Shown here piece by piece: positions 1 to 10,525 of a stretch of DNA of 64,000 nt. Position 1 is the stretch's first letter. Every line of letters starts with the position of its first letter. Source of the DNA: Pegoplata infirma (lineage: Eukaryota; Arthropoda; Insecta; Diptera; Anthomyiidae); contig OY992536.1 in NCBI GenBank assembly GCA_963921195.1, forward strand, positions 238,922,023-238,986,022, written 5' to 3'. The translations under genes were made by a program, and so were the position numbers. The notes beneath the pieces are model-generated. The model saw only the letters and a program-made list of their open reading frames with translations. It was not told the DNA's origin and did not search any database.

Positions 1-1406
1 TATAATTTTCTATAGAACATTTTTTGTTATCGATAACTATAAAATTTTTTGTAAAAAAATTTTTTGTTATCGATTACTATATAATTTTCTATAAAGTATT
101 TTTTGTTATCGATAACTAGAATTTTGTATAAACATTTTTTTGTTATCGATAACTAAAATTTTCTGTAGAAATTTTTTTTGTAATTGATAGCTACAGAATT
201 TTCTATAGACATTTTTTTGTTATCGATAACTATAGAATTTTCTATAAACAAAATTGTGTTATCGATTACTAAGAAAATTTCTATACAATTTTTTTGTTAT
301 CGATAACTAAAATTTAGAATTTTCTATAGAAATTTTGTTGTTATCGATAATTTTAGATTTCAAAAAAAAAAAAAATAAATTTTTGTTATCGATTACTATA
401 TAATTTTCTATAAAGTATTTTTTGTTATCGATAACTAGAATTTTGTATAAACATTTTTTTGTTATCGATAACTAAAATTTTTTGTAGAATGTTTTTTTGT
501 TATTGATAGCTACAGAATTTTCTATAGACATTTTTTTGTTATCGATAACTATAGAATTTTCTATAAACAAAATTGTGTTATCGATTACTAAGGAAATTTC
601 TATACAATTTTTTTGTTATCGATAACTAAAATTTAGAATTTTCTATAGAAATTTTGTTGTTATCGATAATTTTAGATTTTTTAAAGAAACATTTTTTTTA
701 TCGCTTTTTTCAGATAATTTTTTTGTTATTGATAACTATAGATTTTCTAGAGATAATTTTTTTGTTTTCTTTAACTTTATTCAATTGAAAATTTTTTGTT
801 GTCGAAAACTTTAAAATTTTCTTGTTATCAATAACTATAGAATTTTCTTTAAAAATTTATTTGTTGTCGATAACTACAGAATTTTCTATAGCATTTTTTT
901 TTTGCTATCGATAACTACAGACTTTTCTATTAAAAATTGTTTGTAATCGATAACTGTAGAATTTTCTGCAGAACAGTTTTTGTTATCGATTATTTTAGAA
1001 TTTTTGATAGAAACTTTCTTTTATCGATATCTATGGAATTTTCTAGCGAAAATTTTATGCTATTGATCACTATAGAATTTATTATAGAAAATTTTTGGTT
1101 ATCGATAATTTTAGAATTTTTTAAAGATTTAAAGATATTTTGTTGGAGTTTTCAATAGATATTTTTTTTTTCGTTTTCGATAACTATAAAATTTCTAAAG
1201 AACATTTTTTTTTGTATATTAATAATTTAATTCTTTAAATTTAATTCTCTATAAAATTTTTTATTTATATATATTTTTTTATCGATAACTATAAATTTTT
1301 TTATAGAAAATTTCTTGTTATCGATAACTATAGAATTTTCTGTAGAAAATTTTTTGTTATCGATAACTGTTAAGTTTTCTATTGAAATTTGTTTAATATT
1401 GATAAC
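1..1406. repeat. Minisatellite A, first block
   Basis: Degenerate tandem array with a unit of roughly 37-45 bases. Each unit joins the palindrome TTATCGATAA to a second palindrome, TATAGAATTTTCTATA, through T-rich spacers. Part of it is a higher-order duplication: the stretch from about 60 to 360 recurs almost unchanged from about 385 to 675. The core TATCGATA is the DRE-type sequence bound in Drosophila by DREF and, through CGATA, by BEAF-32; whether that matters here is unknown. Short reading frames inside it are low-complexity and not genes. Confidence 0.9.
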
Positions 1407-1984
1407 TAGGGATGAGATTTTCATGCACTAAAAAATCGAGAATATGCGCTTAAAATATGCGCTAAAAAATTCAAAATATGCACTAAAGAACCCAAAAATA
1501 TGCACTAAAAAATAAAAAGTGTGCAATAAAAATCTTGTTTTCATAGGAAAAACTTCTTAAAAAGCAAAAAAGTAACGCCGGGCTTAAATAGTAACATTTT
1601 AAACTTTACATAAGCAAGATTTTTTAGAAATTAAGACAATCAATAAAAAAAATTTTAAAGAAAAAAAATAATTTTTCTTATTTCCAAAATAAATATTTAA
1701 AATTTAAAATAGTTTTTGAAACAAATAAATTTCAATTTGTGTTTTTGCTAATTTATGCCAAAATATGCAAAAATATGCACTTAAAAGTTGGAAATATGCA
1801 CAAAATATGCATTTAAAACCAAAATATGCAAAAATATGCATTTTCACCAAAATATGCAAAAATATGCAAAAACAAATCGATGCCATTTTAACGCAAATTT
1901 CTTGATTCGGAAAGATAATTGGTCGATATCGTTTTTAGACTATTTTAGACTAAAACATGCATTTGCATGGAAATCTCATCCCTA
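1407..1984. mobile_element. hAT-like MITE, copy 1
   Basis: Inserted in minisatellite A. Ends are TAGGGATGAGATTTTCATGC on the left and its near-exact inverse on the right. It is flanked by the 8-bp duplication TTGATAAC (1399-1406 and 1985-1992). The TAGGGATGA start and 8-bp duplication fit the hAT superfamily, Ac-like branch. The interior carries many copies of ATATGCA/ATATGCG in clusters near both ends, like the subterminal transposase-binding repeats of Ac. No transposase frame exists, so it is non-autonomous. A shorter copy lies at 7531-8077. Confidence 0.85.
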
Positions 1985-2139
1985 TTGATAACTATAGATT
2001 TTTTCTATAGAAATTTTTTAGTTACCGATAACAAACTATAGAATTTATGAAAGAATTTTCTTAGAAAATTTTTTGTTGGCTATAACTATTGAATTTTCTA
2101 TGGCGAATTTTTTACTATCGATAGTTATTGAATTTTCTA

Positions 2140-2441
2140 CCCTAGTAAAAATGGTTTTGTATATATCCATGTATAAATTGATACAAATATATCTAATTTT
2201 ACATAAAGTTATCTTGTTATATAAAATTATATAAAAAATTTCTCATATAAGACCAAAATTCGTATCAAATTTTATAAAATTTTATCGGGAGTTATATCAA
2301 ATTTTATATAATTTGATACGAAATTTGGTCTTATCTGATTGATTTTTTATATAATTAAATATAATAAGATCTCAATATGTATAAAAAGATATATTTGTAT
2401 AAATTTATACATGGCTATATACGAAATGATTTTTACTAGGG
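2140..2441. mobile_element. Palindromic TA MITE with CCCTAGTAAAAATG ends
   Basis: About 300 bases, nearly a complete inverted repeat: the left arm begins CCCTAGTAAAAATG and the right arm ends CATTTTTACTAGGG (one mismatch). The flanks are TA (2138-2139) and TA (2442-2443), so the duplication is TA or TA is part of the end. The arms run to the centre, near the segment AATTTTATCGGGAG. No coding capacity. Shares the end pattern CCCnnGTAAAAATG with the neighbour at 2507. Confidence 0.8.
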
Positions 2442-2506
2442 TATACAAAATTTTTTCCTATCGATAACTATAGAATTAACTATAACATTTTTGTTATTGA
2501 TGAGTA

Positions 2507-2704
2507 CCCAGGTAAAAATGAAATATATATGATCATATATGAAGATATATGGATCATATATGAATTTATATAACCATATATTATCATATATGCCTCCATA
2601 TATGTTTATATATGGAGGCATATATGATAATATATAGTTATATAAATCCATATATGATCCATATATCTTCATATATGATCATATATATTTCATTTTTACC
2701 CGGG
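2507..2704. mobile_element. Near-perfect palindromic TA MITE
   Basis: About 198 bases that fold back on themselves around 2605. Left end CCCAGGTAAAAATG, right end CATTTTTACCCGGG, flanked by TA on both sides (2505-2506, 2705-2706). The arms are built of ATATATG/CATATAT steps. The transcript would be a long hairpin. The reading frame that crosses it is only a palindrome artefact. Confidence 0.85.
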
Positions 2705-2891
2705 TAAAGAAAAATTTTTGTTATCGGTAACTAAAGAATTTTTTTATAGAAAATATTTTTGATATCGATAATTGTAGAATTTTCTAGAGAAAATTTTTTG
2801 TTTTCAATAAATATAGAATTTTCTATAGAATTTTCTATTTATATATACTTTTGTTATCGATAACTATAAATTTTTTTTAAAGAAAATTTCT

Positions 2892-3525
2892 TGGACTATG
2901 ACTATTTCCAAAACGGTCATAATTCCAATGGTGATTATGTCCGTTCCGTGTTGGAATTACGATTGAAATTTTTTCAGTCATAATTCCCATTTATATTATG
3001 TGGACTAACAAGGGAAGTCTCCCTAGTGTCACCCGCAGATCTTTATGTAATTGGTTTTATTTTGTAGATCAGAAAAAATATAGGGACACGTATTTTTTTT
3101 TAGCGTTCGTTCTTGACAACTTATCCAAATTTCATGAAGATCGGAGGGTGACACCAGGGAGACTTCCCTTGTAAGTCCAAAGAAATTTTGGTTATCATCC
3201 CAGTTTTTTGCAGAGAGTTTGTAATCCTTACGACTGATGAAAGGCCGGCTACGCAGAAAAACTCTTCAGACAAAAAAAAACTCCATTTTTGGGATTATGA
3301 CCAACTAATATAGTGGACTTAATAGGGATTATGGCCATTTGTTACATGGTCATTATCACCATTAATCTTGGAAGTATGTCCCCTTCTTATTGTGATTATG
3401 TCCGATTTTTTTTCGTTCATAGCTCCTACTACCATTATGGGGATTATGACCAAAATAATTGTGATCATAATCCCCATAACTGAAATGGACAATATGTACG
3501 TGGAAACTATGACATGTCACCCATT
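2892..3525. repeat. Composite insertion rich in ATTATG-CC motifs
   Basis: Breaks minisatellite A. It contains about ten scattered direct and inverted copies of a short motif resembling GATTATGTCC / GGTCATAATCCC, and the separate TIR element at 3001-3179. Unlike its surroundings it is moderately G+C-balanced. I cannot define clean ends or a superfamily. Confidence 0.55.
3001..3179. mobile_element. Small TIR element
   Basis: The ends are inverted copies about 40 bases long with a few mismatches: they start TGGACTAACAAGGGAAGTC on the left and the right end is the inverse of TGGACTTACAAGGGAAGTC. Total about 179 bases with no frame. No clear target duplication, so the class is not assigned. Confidence 0.7.
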
Positions 3526-3960
3526 TTTTCATATCGATATTTATAGAATTTTTTATAAAAAAATGTTTGTTATCGACAACTACCAAATTTTCAAAAAAAA
3601 AGAATTTTTGTTAGCTATAACTAGAATTTTCTATAAAATTATAGTTATCGATAGCTATTGAATTTTCTATAGAATTTTTTTATTGCCGTCGATAACTATA
3701 GAATTTTCTATACAAAATTGTTTGCTAACTACAGAATTTTCTATATTTTTTTTTTGTTATTAGTAACTATTGAATGCTCTATAGAAAATTTTTTGTCATC
3801 GATAACTATAGAATTTTCTATACAATTTTCAACAGATTTTTTTTTGCTATAACTACATATAGAATTTTTTATAGATTTTTTTTTATCGATAACTGTAGCG
3901 TTTTCTATAGAAAATTTTTTGTTATCGAGAACCATTGAATTGTTATTAGAAAACATTTGA

Positions 3961-5649
3961 TTTTATTTAATTTCCCCTTTTAAAATATTCTCAGAATCTG
4001 ATCCGAATAAATTCAAAAGTTCTGAGAAATTTTTCTTATAGAAAAATGCTCTTAAAGACACATTTAATTACATTCGAAAACACCAACAAAATTTAAGATG
4101 AAGTGCTTTCATTTAAAATTTAATTTGTAATATATAGCCACATATCAACATTTTTTTTACATTTTTTTTATATATTCATCAGACCATTAACATGAATAAA
4201 ATAATTTGATTAATAGTAATAAATCATTAATGTCAACCTGCCATAACATTTTGCTTTATATGCTTTGTTAACCAATAATTAAAATCTTTTTTTTATGTGT
4301 TTGGTAATATTTTCATTCATTATCTATCTACATATCATCCCTTTTCTCTACTTAATAATCTAGAATGAACGAGTGTATTAAGTATTATATTAATAACAAT
4401 AGAACAAATAATCCTTACAATAAAAATGTCATTAAGTCAAATATACTTGGTCTTCTCTCTATATTCATGTGTATATAGTTTGCCACCACAATAGATATTT
4501 TATTATATGACCTTTAATAATAAAGCACACTTACACATATGCATTAACCAAACATATTAACACTCTTCAACCACAAAATCTATATTATATACTAATCTTC
4601 ATAAAAAAAAAACTTGGCAGCGCGTTAAAAAGGATCCTTTATTGTTAAACATTAAATGAACTTTTTGACCAACATTGTCATTAATCCTAATAGTATAAAA
4701 TATATTAACCATTAAATTTTCTACTTAAGAGCATTAATTTTTTTAGGAATATTTTATTATTACATTTTTCGTTATACTTTTTGTATTTCCACTAAATCTT
4801 TATAATATTGAGAGTTTTACTTGAAGTTTTTATATTTACGAGTATGGTGTATGATCCAAAGAAAATTTTACACTGTAATTATTTTTTTGAGACTTTTTTG
4901 AGTCCAACAATCCACATTGGGGCAGCTATATGGGGGCCCTTGGCAAAAAGTCAAAAACTGAAACCGCGAATTTTGAAAAACGGGTAGCACCAATAGAAAG
5001 ATAACAAAATTTTGCATATAACCTCATACTTATTTTTTATTTTTAGCTTGGGGCCTTCCTATAGAAAGGGTTCAAAGTCAAGCAAAAATATGTTAAATTA
5101 TTAAATTAAAATAATTTGAATTTGAAGGCAATGTTTGGTGCACTTAAAGATACATAAAACGTCCACACTACGAAATTTTTTGAATGCCTCATGATTAAGA
5201 ATTACGTTAAGAACATTTTTGGACCATTAAAGCTATAAACACATGCAAAAAAGTTATACTTTTAGGGGATTTTCAAATAGGCTTTTAAGAAAATAAAAAT
5301 TAATAAAATTCATAATTTCAAAGGAAAAAAAGGAATACTGCGAATTGCACTGAATTGATACTACTCATATGTGGAATATAGAGCGACATGTATACAACAA
5401 GACTCCAAGTAAAACGGTTGCCTCAATTTGCCTCTAGGCCATGTTATCGCGGTTTTAAAAAACCTCTAAAATCGAAAAAAAAAAATAAAATATTAAGTGA
5501 TTTATAGAACTTAATTAGAAATCTTACAAATTTCGATACATAAGAAAATAAGCAACAAAGGAGGATTAAGCGATTTTATATAAGGGGTTCCACACTAAAT
5601 TTCCAACTCACAAATTTTATTCGAATATATGAGTGGTTCCACACTAAAT
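3961..5649. other. A+T-rich spacer, no gene seen
   Basis: No reading frame of note and no recognisable element. 3961-4060 has weak echoes of the TCAGATTCTGAG / TATAGAAAA repeat seen in minisatellite B. 4900-5080 holds a slightly more G+C-rich stretch that I do not recognise. 5585-5658 contains two tandem copies of a segment including GGTTCCACACTAAAT; a third, diverged copy lies at about 8680, on the other side of the LINE. Confidence 0.6.
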
Positions 5650-5658
5650 GTCCAACTT

Positions 5659-5676
5659 AGGTTAGGTTAGGTTATG
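5659..5676 (-). repeat. TTAGG-like tandem tail of the LINE
   Basis: Plus strand reads AG(GTTAG)n-like, about three TTAGG units, exactly at the LINE 3' terminus and next to the target duplication. Several LINE clades end in short tandem repeats in place of poly-A. The match to the ancestral insect telomere unit TTAGG is probably coincidental. Confidence 0.7.
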
Positions 5677-5778
5677 GTGGATGGCATTGGCAAAAAAACC
5701 AATGCCCATAGAGGCCGACTTGTGGCCCATTATGATTCCAGTTTCCCCTTCTTCTTAGATAAAAAGCAATAGTTGCAT

Positions 5779-7283
5779 CTATGCATTCCACTTCGATAAT
5801 TTGGTAAACGCCAGTAAGGTTCCTCGGATTTCATGTAAATTCTGAAAGAAGAAAGAGCCAAATAATTTAAATCTTCTGAAAGACAGTGCAGGGCATTCAC
5901 ATAAAAAGTGATAACTGTCCTCAACAGCTTCCCTACACCATCGGCATGTATCATCATTACCTCTTTCAATTCTTACCATGTGTTTACCCAGGGTGTTGTG
6001 GCCTGTAATCAAATTAATTACCATTCTCAGTTGTCTTCTATCCATATCAAGAAGAACTTGGCTTTGTTTCAACGAATTTTCATCCCATAATGATTTTGTC
6101 TGAATACAGCAGTCCGACTCAGCCCATCGGGTTAACCAAGTTTCTCTCGCTTCTAGTCTGATCCGTTGCGAAATTAGAGATAGAGGTGGATAGACGTCAT
6201 TCACAGCCAATTCCTGTGAAAGATTGGCTCTCCGCTTAGCAAGTTCATCTGCCTTTTCGTTGCCCAGTATATCTTTATGTCCAGGTACCCAGCACATTCT
6301 AATGTTGTGCTGCTCGCTGAGAACCTTAAGCTCTCTGTGGCAGCGGCTGACTACCTTGGACCTCATACTGTCATTTTTTAGAGCCATTAAAGCTGCCTGA
6401 CTATCAATGAAAAAACTAATATCACATCTGTATATTGGTGACATTGAAAGCCGCTCAGCTACTTTGAAAATAGCGTAAATTTCAGCTTGAAAAATACTGC
6501 AGTCATTATCAAGTCGATATGATTCTTCCATGTTAAGTTCCCCGCAGTGGAAGCCACTACCAGTACCACGTGTCATTTTAGAACCATCTGTGTAGACATT
6601 AATCTGATAGAATTCTACCTGATCATTGAGCCAATCATCTAATGATGGGATTTCAATGTTCAATCTACCATTTACAACATTAAGTGGAGTACAATAATCA
6701 GTAATAATGTTCCGTTCAGCGTGACTTATAAGGTCCATATGTCGAACTTGTCTGCTTCTCAGTGATCCTGTTTGACATAGTCTATTCAGGGTAATCGCCG
6801 CAGTTTCTTTTAGATGAATATCTAAGGGTGTAATGTTTAGAAGTATTTCCAATGCATCAGTAGAGGTCGTACTCATCGCGCCTCTGAGACTAAGTAGGGC
6901 TATCCTGTTAACTCTCTTAATCTTATCCGCATGTACTCTGTAATCAACAACTGGCCACCACACATGGCAGCCGTACGTCATCACTGGTCGAATTATAGCC
7001 GAATATAACCACAGAAAGAGCTTAGGTTGTAGTCCCCATTTCTTGCCCACCAATTTCCGACACATGTATAATGCAGCAAAAGTTTTCTTTACACGCTCCT
7101 TCAAGTTTGCTACCCACTTGAGTTTGTTATCCAAGATAACCCCTAAAAATTTTGCAGAGTTTGACAATGCCAACATAGTGCCATTCAGTTTAGGAGGATT
7201 AAAAGCTGGAATAATCCTTCTCCTTGTGAAAAGCACAAGCTCAGTTTTTGTCGGGTTCACGTTAAGACCACATTCCCTAGCCC
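5779..7283 (-). pseudogene. LINE RT thumb, RNase H and CCHC tail
   Basis: About 500 codons, open to the stop at 5779. From the N-terminal side: the RT continuation ARECGLNVNPTKTE; the segment FLGVILDNKLKW and a YGCHVWW motif of the RT thumb; then an RNase H domain with YTDGSK, QAEIYAI, FIDSQAAL and NEKADELA supplying D, E, D, D, and a VPGHKD histidine; and finally CRWCREAVEDSYHFLCEC, a C-x2-C-x8-H-x4-C motif typical of LINE C-termini. Residues before ARECG (7284-7308) come from the inserted element, so the apparent start there is not real. The 3' UTR is short (about 120 bases). All four RNase H acidic residues are kept. It lacks its own promoter and the upstream RT half, hence pseudogene. Confidence 0.93.
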
Positions 7284-8244
7284 CCCAGCAAAAATTTGGT
7301 AATGACATATCATTACCATTCGAATTACTTAGTAATGATAGAAAATTACCTTTAGCATTATTTTGAAATGTATAGTAATGACTTGCTTAATGGCTTACCT
7401 AAGTAATTATAATAAAATAAAAAAAATTCAGAACTAGATTTTCACATTTTGGCTAACTGCAAATTATTTTGGTTAAAAATAAAATAAAATAATTTTTTTT
7501 TTTCAAAATAATTTTTTCGTTACCTATAAGTAGGGATGAGATTTTCATGCACTAAAAAATCGAAAATATGCGCTTAAAATATGCGCTAAAAAACTCAAAA
7601 TATGCACTAAAAAACCTAAAAATATGCACTAAAAAATAAAATGTCTGCAATAAAAATCTTGTTTTCATACGAAAAAACTTCTTAAAAAGCAAAAAGTAAC
7701 GCCGGGTTTAAATAGAAACATTTAAAACTTTATATAAGCAAGATTTTTTGGAAATTAACACAATCTATAAAAAAAAATTTTCTTATTTCCAAAATAAATT
7801 TTTAAAATTTAAAATAGTTTTTGAAACAAATAAATTTCAATTTGGGTTTTTGCTAATTAATGCCCAAATATGCAAAAATATGCACTTAAAAAGTTGGAAA
7901 TATGCACAAAATATGCATTTAAAACCAAAATATGCAAAAATATGCATTTTCACCAAAATATGCAAAAACAAATCGATGCCATTTTAACGCAAATTTCTTG
8001 ATTCGGAAAGATAATTGGTCGATGTCGTTTTTAGACTATCGACAAAAAACATGCATTTGCATGGAAATCTCACCCTACCTATAAGTATATATGTAACTAG
8101 TTATTAATACTATTTTGATAATCATTACAGCTGGCGCCATCACTTGTAGTTGTAATGGGAAAAGTAATTCGAATCATAATTAGTTATAACTTCTGAATTT
8201 CCCATTACACATTTCATTACTTGGTAATGCAAGTTTTTGCTGGG
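7284..8244. mobile_element. CCCAGCAAAAA-ended TIR element
   Basis: Begins CCCAGCAAAAATTTGGTAAT and ends with the inverse of CCCAGCAAAAACTTGCATTA. It lies inside the LINE RT frame; the LINE sequence on the two sides joins in frame with an overlap of about CC, so the target duplication is 2 bp or absent and is not TA. Both inner flanks carry clusters of GTAATG/CATTAC (at least five on each side), a subterminal oligomer like those of other non-autonomous DNA transposons. Its middle is replaced by the hAT-like MITE copy 2. No transposase frame. Confidence 0.8.
7531..8077. mobile_element. hAT-like MITE, copy 2
   Basis: Same family as 1407-1984: starts TAGGGATGAGATTTTCATGC, ends in the inverse with one base lost in the right terminus (CACCCTA). 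Flanked by the exact 8-bp duplication CCTATAAG (7523-7530, 8078-8085). Internal ATATGCA/ATATGCG clusters are kept. The 547-bp copy is slightly shorter than copy 1 through small deletions. It is the third layer here: MITE inside CCCAG element inside LINE. Confidence 0.88.
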
Positions 8245-8569
8245 CCATGATGAGAGTGTTTTTAAAGCGTTTCCAAGTATATCAGAGATAGTATTAATGA
8301 ATTTACCAGAAGATAACATTACTACATCATCAGCGTAAGCCACTTCAGTTATTCCAGTTTTCTCTAATTTTTTTAAAATCTCATTTACGACTAGGAGCCA
8401 TAATAATGGAGAGATAACACCGCCTTGTGGTGTACCTCTCGTTGACATTGCCTGAAGTTTTGCATTACCCAGTTCATACGTTATATATCTATTTGTCAAC
8501 ATCCTCATTAGCCAGTTGGTGATCGACGTTGGGATCATCGCCTGAGTCAAGGCGTTAAAAATGGCCTCT
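8245..8569 (-). pseudogene. LINE reverse transcriptase, central part
   Basis: The minus-strand frame encodes the palm of a LINE reverse transcriptase. It reads from a TEAIFNALTQ-like segment through GTPQGGVISPLLW to the catalytic AYADDVV box (both aspartates present at about 8326-8331), then DILGNALKTLSSW, where the TIR insertion interrupts it at 8245. The endonuclease domain and first part of the RT are missing because the element is 5'-truncated. The frame is open without stops, continuing into the insert for about 35 codons of non-LINE residues before a stop near 8140. It copied LINE RNA into DNA at a nicked target; this fragment cannot do so alone. Confidence 0.9.
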
Positions 8570-8578
8570 GTCCAACTT

Positions 8579-9624
8579 GAAAATTTTATTCGTATTTATT
8601 TCGACCTTACTCTTTCGATTATCAATTATTGTTTTGATAATCTTAAATAATAAAAAGTAACAGGGATTTATATATGAGTGGTTTCATACTAAATTTTCAA
8701 CTCACGTATTTTAATCGTATCCATTTTTAATTTATTTTTTAATTTTCATGGAGGAGAAATATTACAATCCATTTTTGCTTTTTCGTTAACAAATTTTTCG
8801 CTTTTGTAAAAAGTCTGCGAAAATTTATTGATTGAGTTTGGAAAACTCTTAAAAACGGAGTTGTTAAGTATGAATTTTTAATTTGGCTAATTTAATATTT
8901 TCTTTTAGCTAGTGTTTAAATTTGTTGCAATTTTTATGGATTTCTGTTTTTTGATTTTATTTTATGTTAAATATAAATTTGCATTGTTTTCGCAAAATCG
9001 AAAAAAAAAGGTTTTATACACACTTTTTACTCGTTTTTTTTTACGTTTAATTATTTTTACTTAATTTGTTCTCAAAAAAATTCACACAATTTTTTTGCGT
9101 GTTTTTTTGCAAAATGCTAAAAAAATATGATATTATTAAATATTTCTCATTCACATTTGTTGAAAAAATTAGTTTTTATTGTTTCTGAATTTTATTTTTT
9201 TTGATATTTTTTTTGCATTTTTTTTTGCAAACTCTTACAGAAACCATAAAGTAGATGTATTTTGTTATTCCAACTGAGTTTGTTTTCTTAACGTAATTAA
9301 AGATTTTAAAAACAACAAAATACATTAAATGAACATAATATTTCAAAATTTTCAGAATTTTGCAAGGTAACCATGAAATTTTATAATGCAAATATGATCT
9401 ACAGATTGTCCCCTTTACAACGGTACCACACACTCTTATTAAAAATAAGCGGTTTATTTAATGCCAAGAATCGTATAGGTTTGCCCCAATGTGCAATCTG
9501 AGTTTTATTTTATAATTTCAGATTATGAGAAACAATATCTTGAAAATGGTTCTACTTTAAATTTTTGGGCTTAATTTTCGCATTCAACAAAAAAAATTAC
9601 ACGAAAAACCAATGCAACATTTTT
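8579..9624. other. A+T-rich spacer, no gene seen
   Basis: Long T and A runs. 8670-8705 repeats a segment also present at about 5590-5650, left of the LINE, so it belongs to the host repeat into which the LINE inserted. Otherwise I see nothing. The minus frame at 9176-9433 is low-complexity and unsupported. Confidence 0.6.
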
Positions 9625-9790
9625 TGTATACCCTCCACTCTAGTGATAGAGTGTATATAGGGCATTCCATGTCAAATCGGACACTTTGATTTTTTTTTTT
9701 AACTTTTCCCAATTTATTGACAGTTTTTAGTACCCTTTGAAAACTACTTCGTGGTAAATTTTCAGATTTTTTTGATGACCGGTTCAAATT
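9625..9790 (-). mobile_element. INE-1-like end fragment
   Basis: Contains TATACCCTCCACTCTAGTGA followed by a short inverted match (GATAGAGTGTATAT) and then a segment that also occurs, inverted, at 20270-20400 within another INE-1-like copy (shared words such as CTACTTCGTGGTAAATTTTC). The GTCY run is missing in this copy. Confidence 0.6.
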
Positions 9791-10525
9791 CGATTCCACA
9801 AATTTTTTGACTTGTAGGATCGTGGGATAACGATTAGTACTATTTCTTAAAATTTTTTGAAAAAATGTTATTGTTATTTTCCAATCTTAAAACCATTTCT
9901 ACTGCTCCAATGATGCGTCATAGAGGGGTCATTTCCAAGACCGACCCCCATTTTTACGTCTAAACATTTCTTCTGAACAAACTAATACCCTATCTCTAAT
10001 TTCTAAGGGGGCTCCAACACAAAATAACACTTTTTAAAATTTGCTCCAACCGCTCCAACTGACCTAAAAGTGCCCTTAGAGCAATAAAATGTATGACCGA
10101 CCTACAATATTTTTTTGCCAAACATTTTCTCTGAATACACCTACCCACTATCTTCAACTATTAAGGCGGTCCCCATACATTTTTTTTATTTTTTGGTAAA
10201 TTTGTTTTATTTAATCAGCTTCTACCGGTCCAATGGTGCTTTCGAGAGGGGTCATTAGTGAGACCTACCTCCATTTATTTTTACCCTCCAAAATTTTTTT
10301 AAAAAATACTTACGCCCTATCTCCACTCCCTAAGTTGGCTCACATACAAATTACAGTTGGAACAAATTTTATAAAAATTAAATTTTGAATGGAACCCCAC
10401 TTATGGAGTGGAGATTGGGAGAAGGTATGTTTTACAAAAATGTTGGAGAAGCTGAATAAATAAAACAAATTTACCAAAAAATAAAAAAAATGTATGGGGA
10501 CCGCCTTAGTAGTTAAAGATAGGGG

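Larger units (their letters stand above)
1993..3960. repeat. Minisatellite A, remaining blocks
   Basis: The TTATCGATAA/TATAGAA array resumes after the hAT-like MITE and continues in pieces at about 1993-2137, 2444-2504, 2707-2891 and 3526-3960, separated by the insertions listed separately. Units are more diverged than in the first block (variants such as GTTACCGATAA and CTATCGATAGT). Confidence 0.85.
5659..8569 (-). mobile_element. 5'-truncated LINE (RT plus RNase H)
   Basis: A non-LTR retrotransposon on the minus strand. Its 5' end lies at about 8569, within the reverse transcriptase domain, and its 3' end at about 5659, which has short tandem TTAGG-like units instead of a poly-A tail. It is bounded by the 9-bp duplication GTCCAACTT (5650-5658 and 8570-8578), the normal sign of target-primed reverse transcription. 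It is split by a 961-bp CCCAG-ended element at 7284-8244. Removing that insert leaves the protein frame continuous across the junction, so the LINE was young when it was hit. The RT-RNase H order and the C-x2-C-x8-H-x4-C motif at the C-terminus suggest the I/LOA/Outcast/R1 part of the LINE tree. The clade is uncertain. Confidence 0.9.

Noticed and set aside
1395..1996. 12-bp target duplication for the hAT-like MITE
   Set aside because: TATTGATAACTA flanks both sides, but the terminal TA adjacent to the element belongs to its TAGGG/CCCTA ends and the outer TA appears by target preference. An 8-bp duplication explains both copies better.
5650..5680. Telomeric TTAGG repeat
   Set aside because: Only about three units, located exactly at a LINE 3' end beside its target duplication.
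7043..7366. 107-codon plus-strand frame
   Set aside because: It is antisense to the LINE RT/RNase H coding sequence and crosses into the inserted element.
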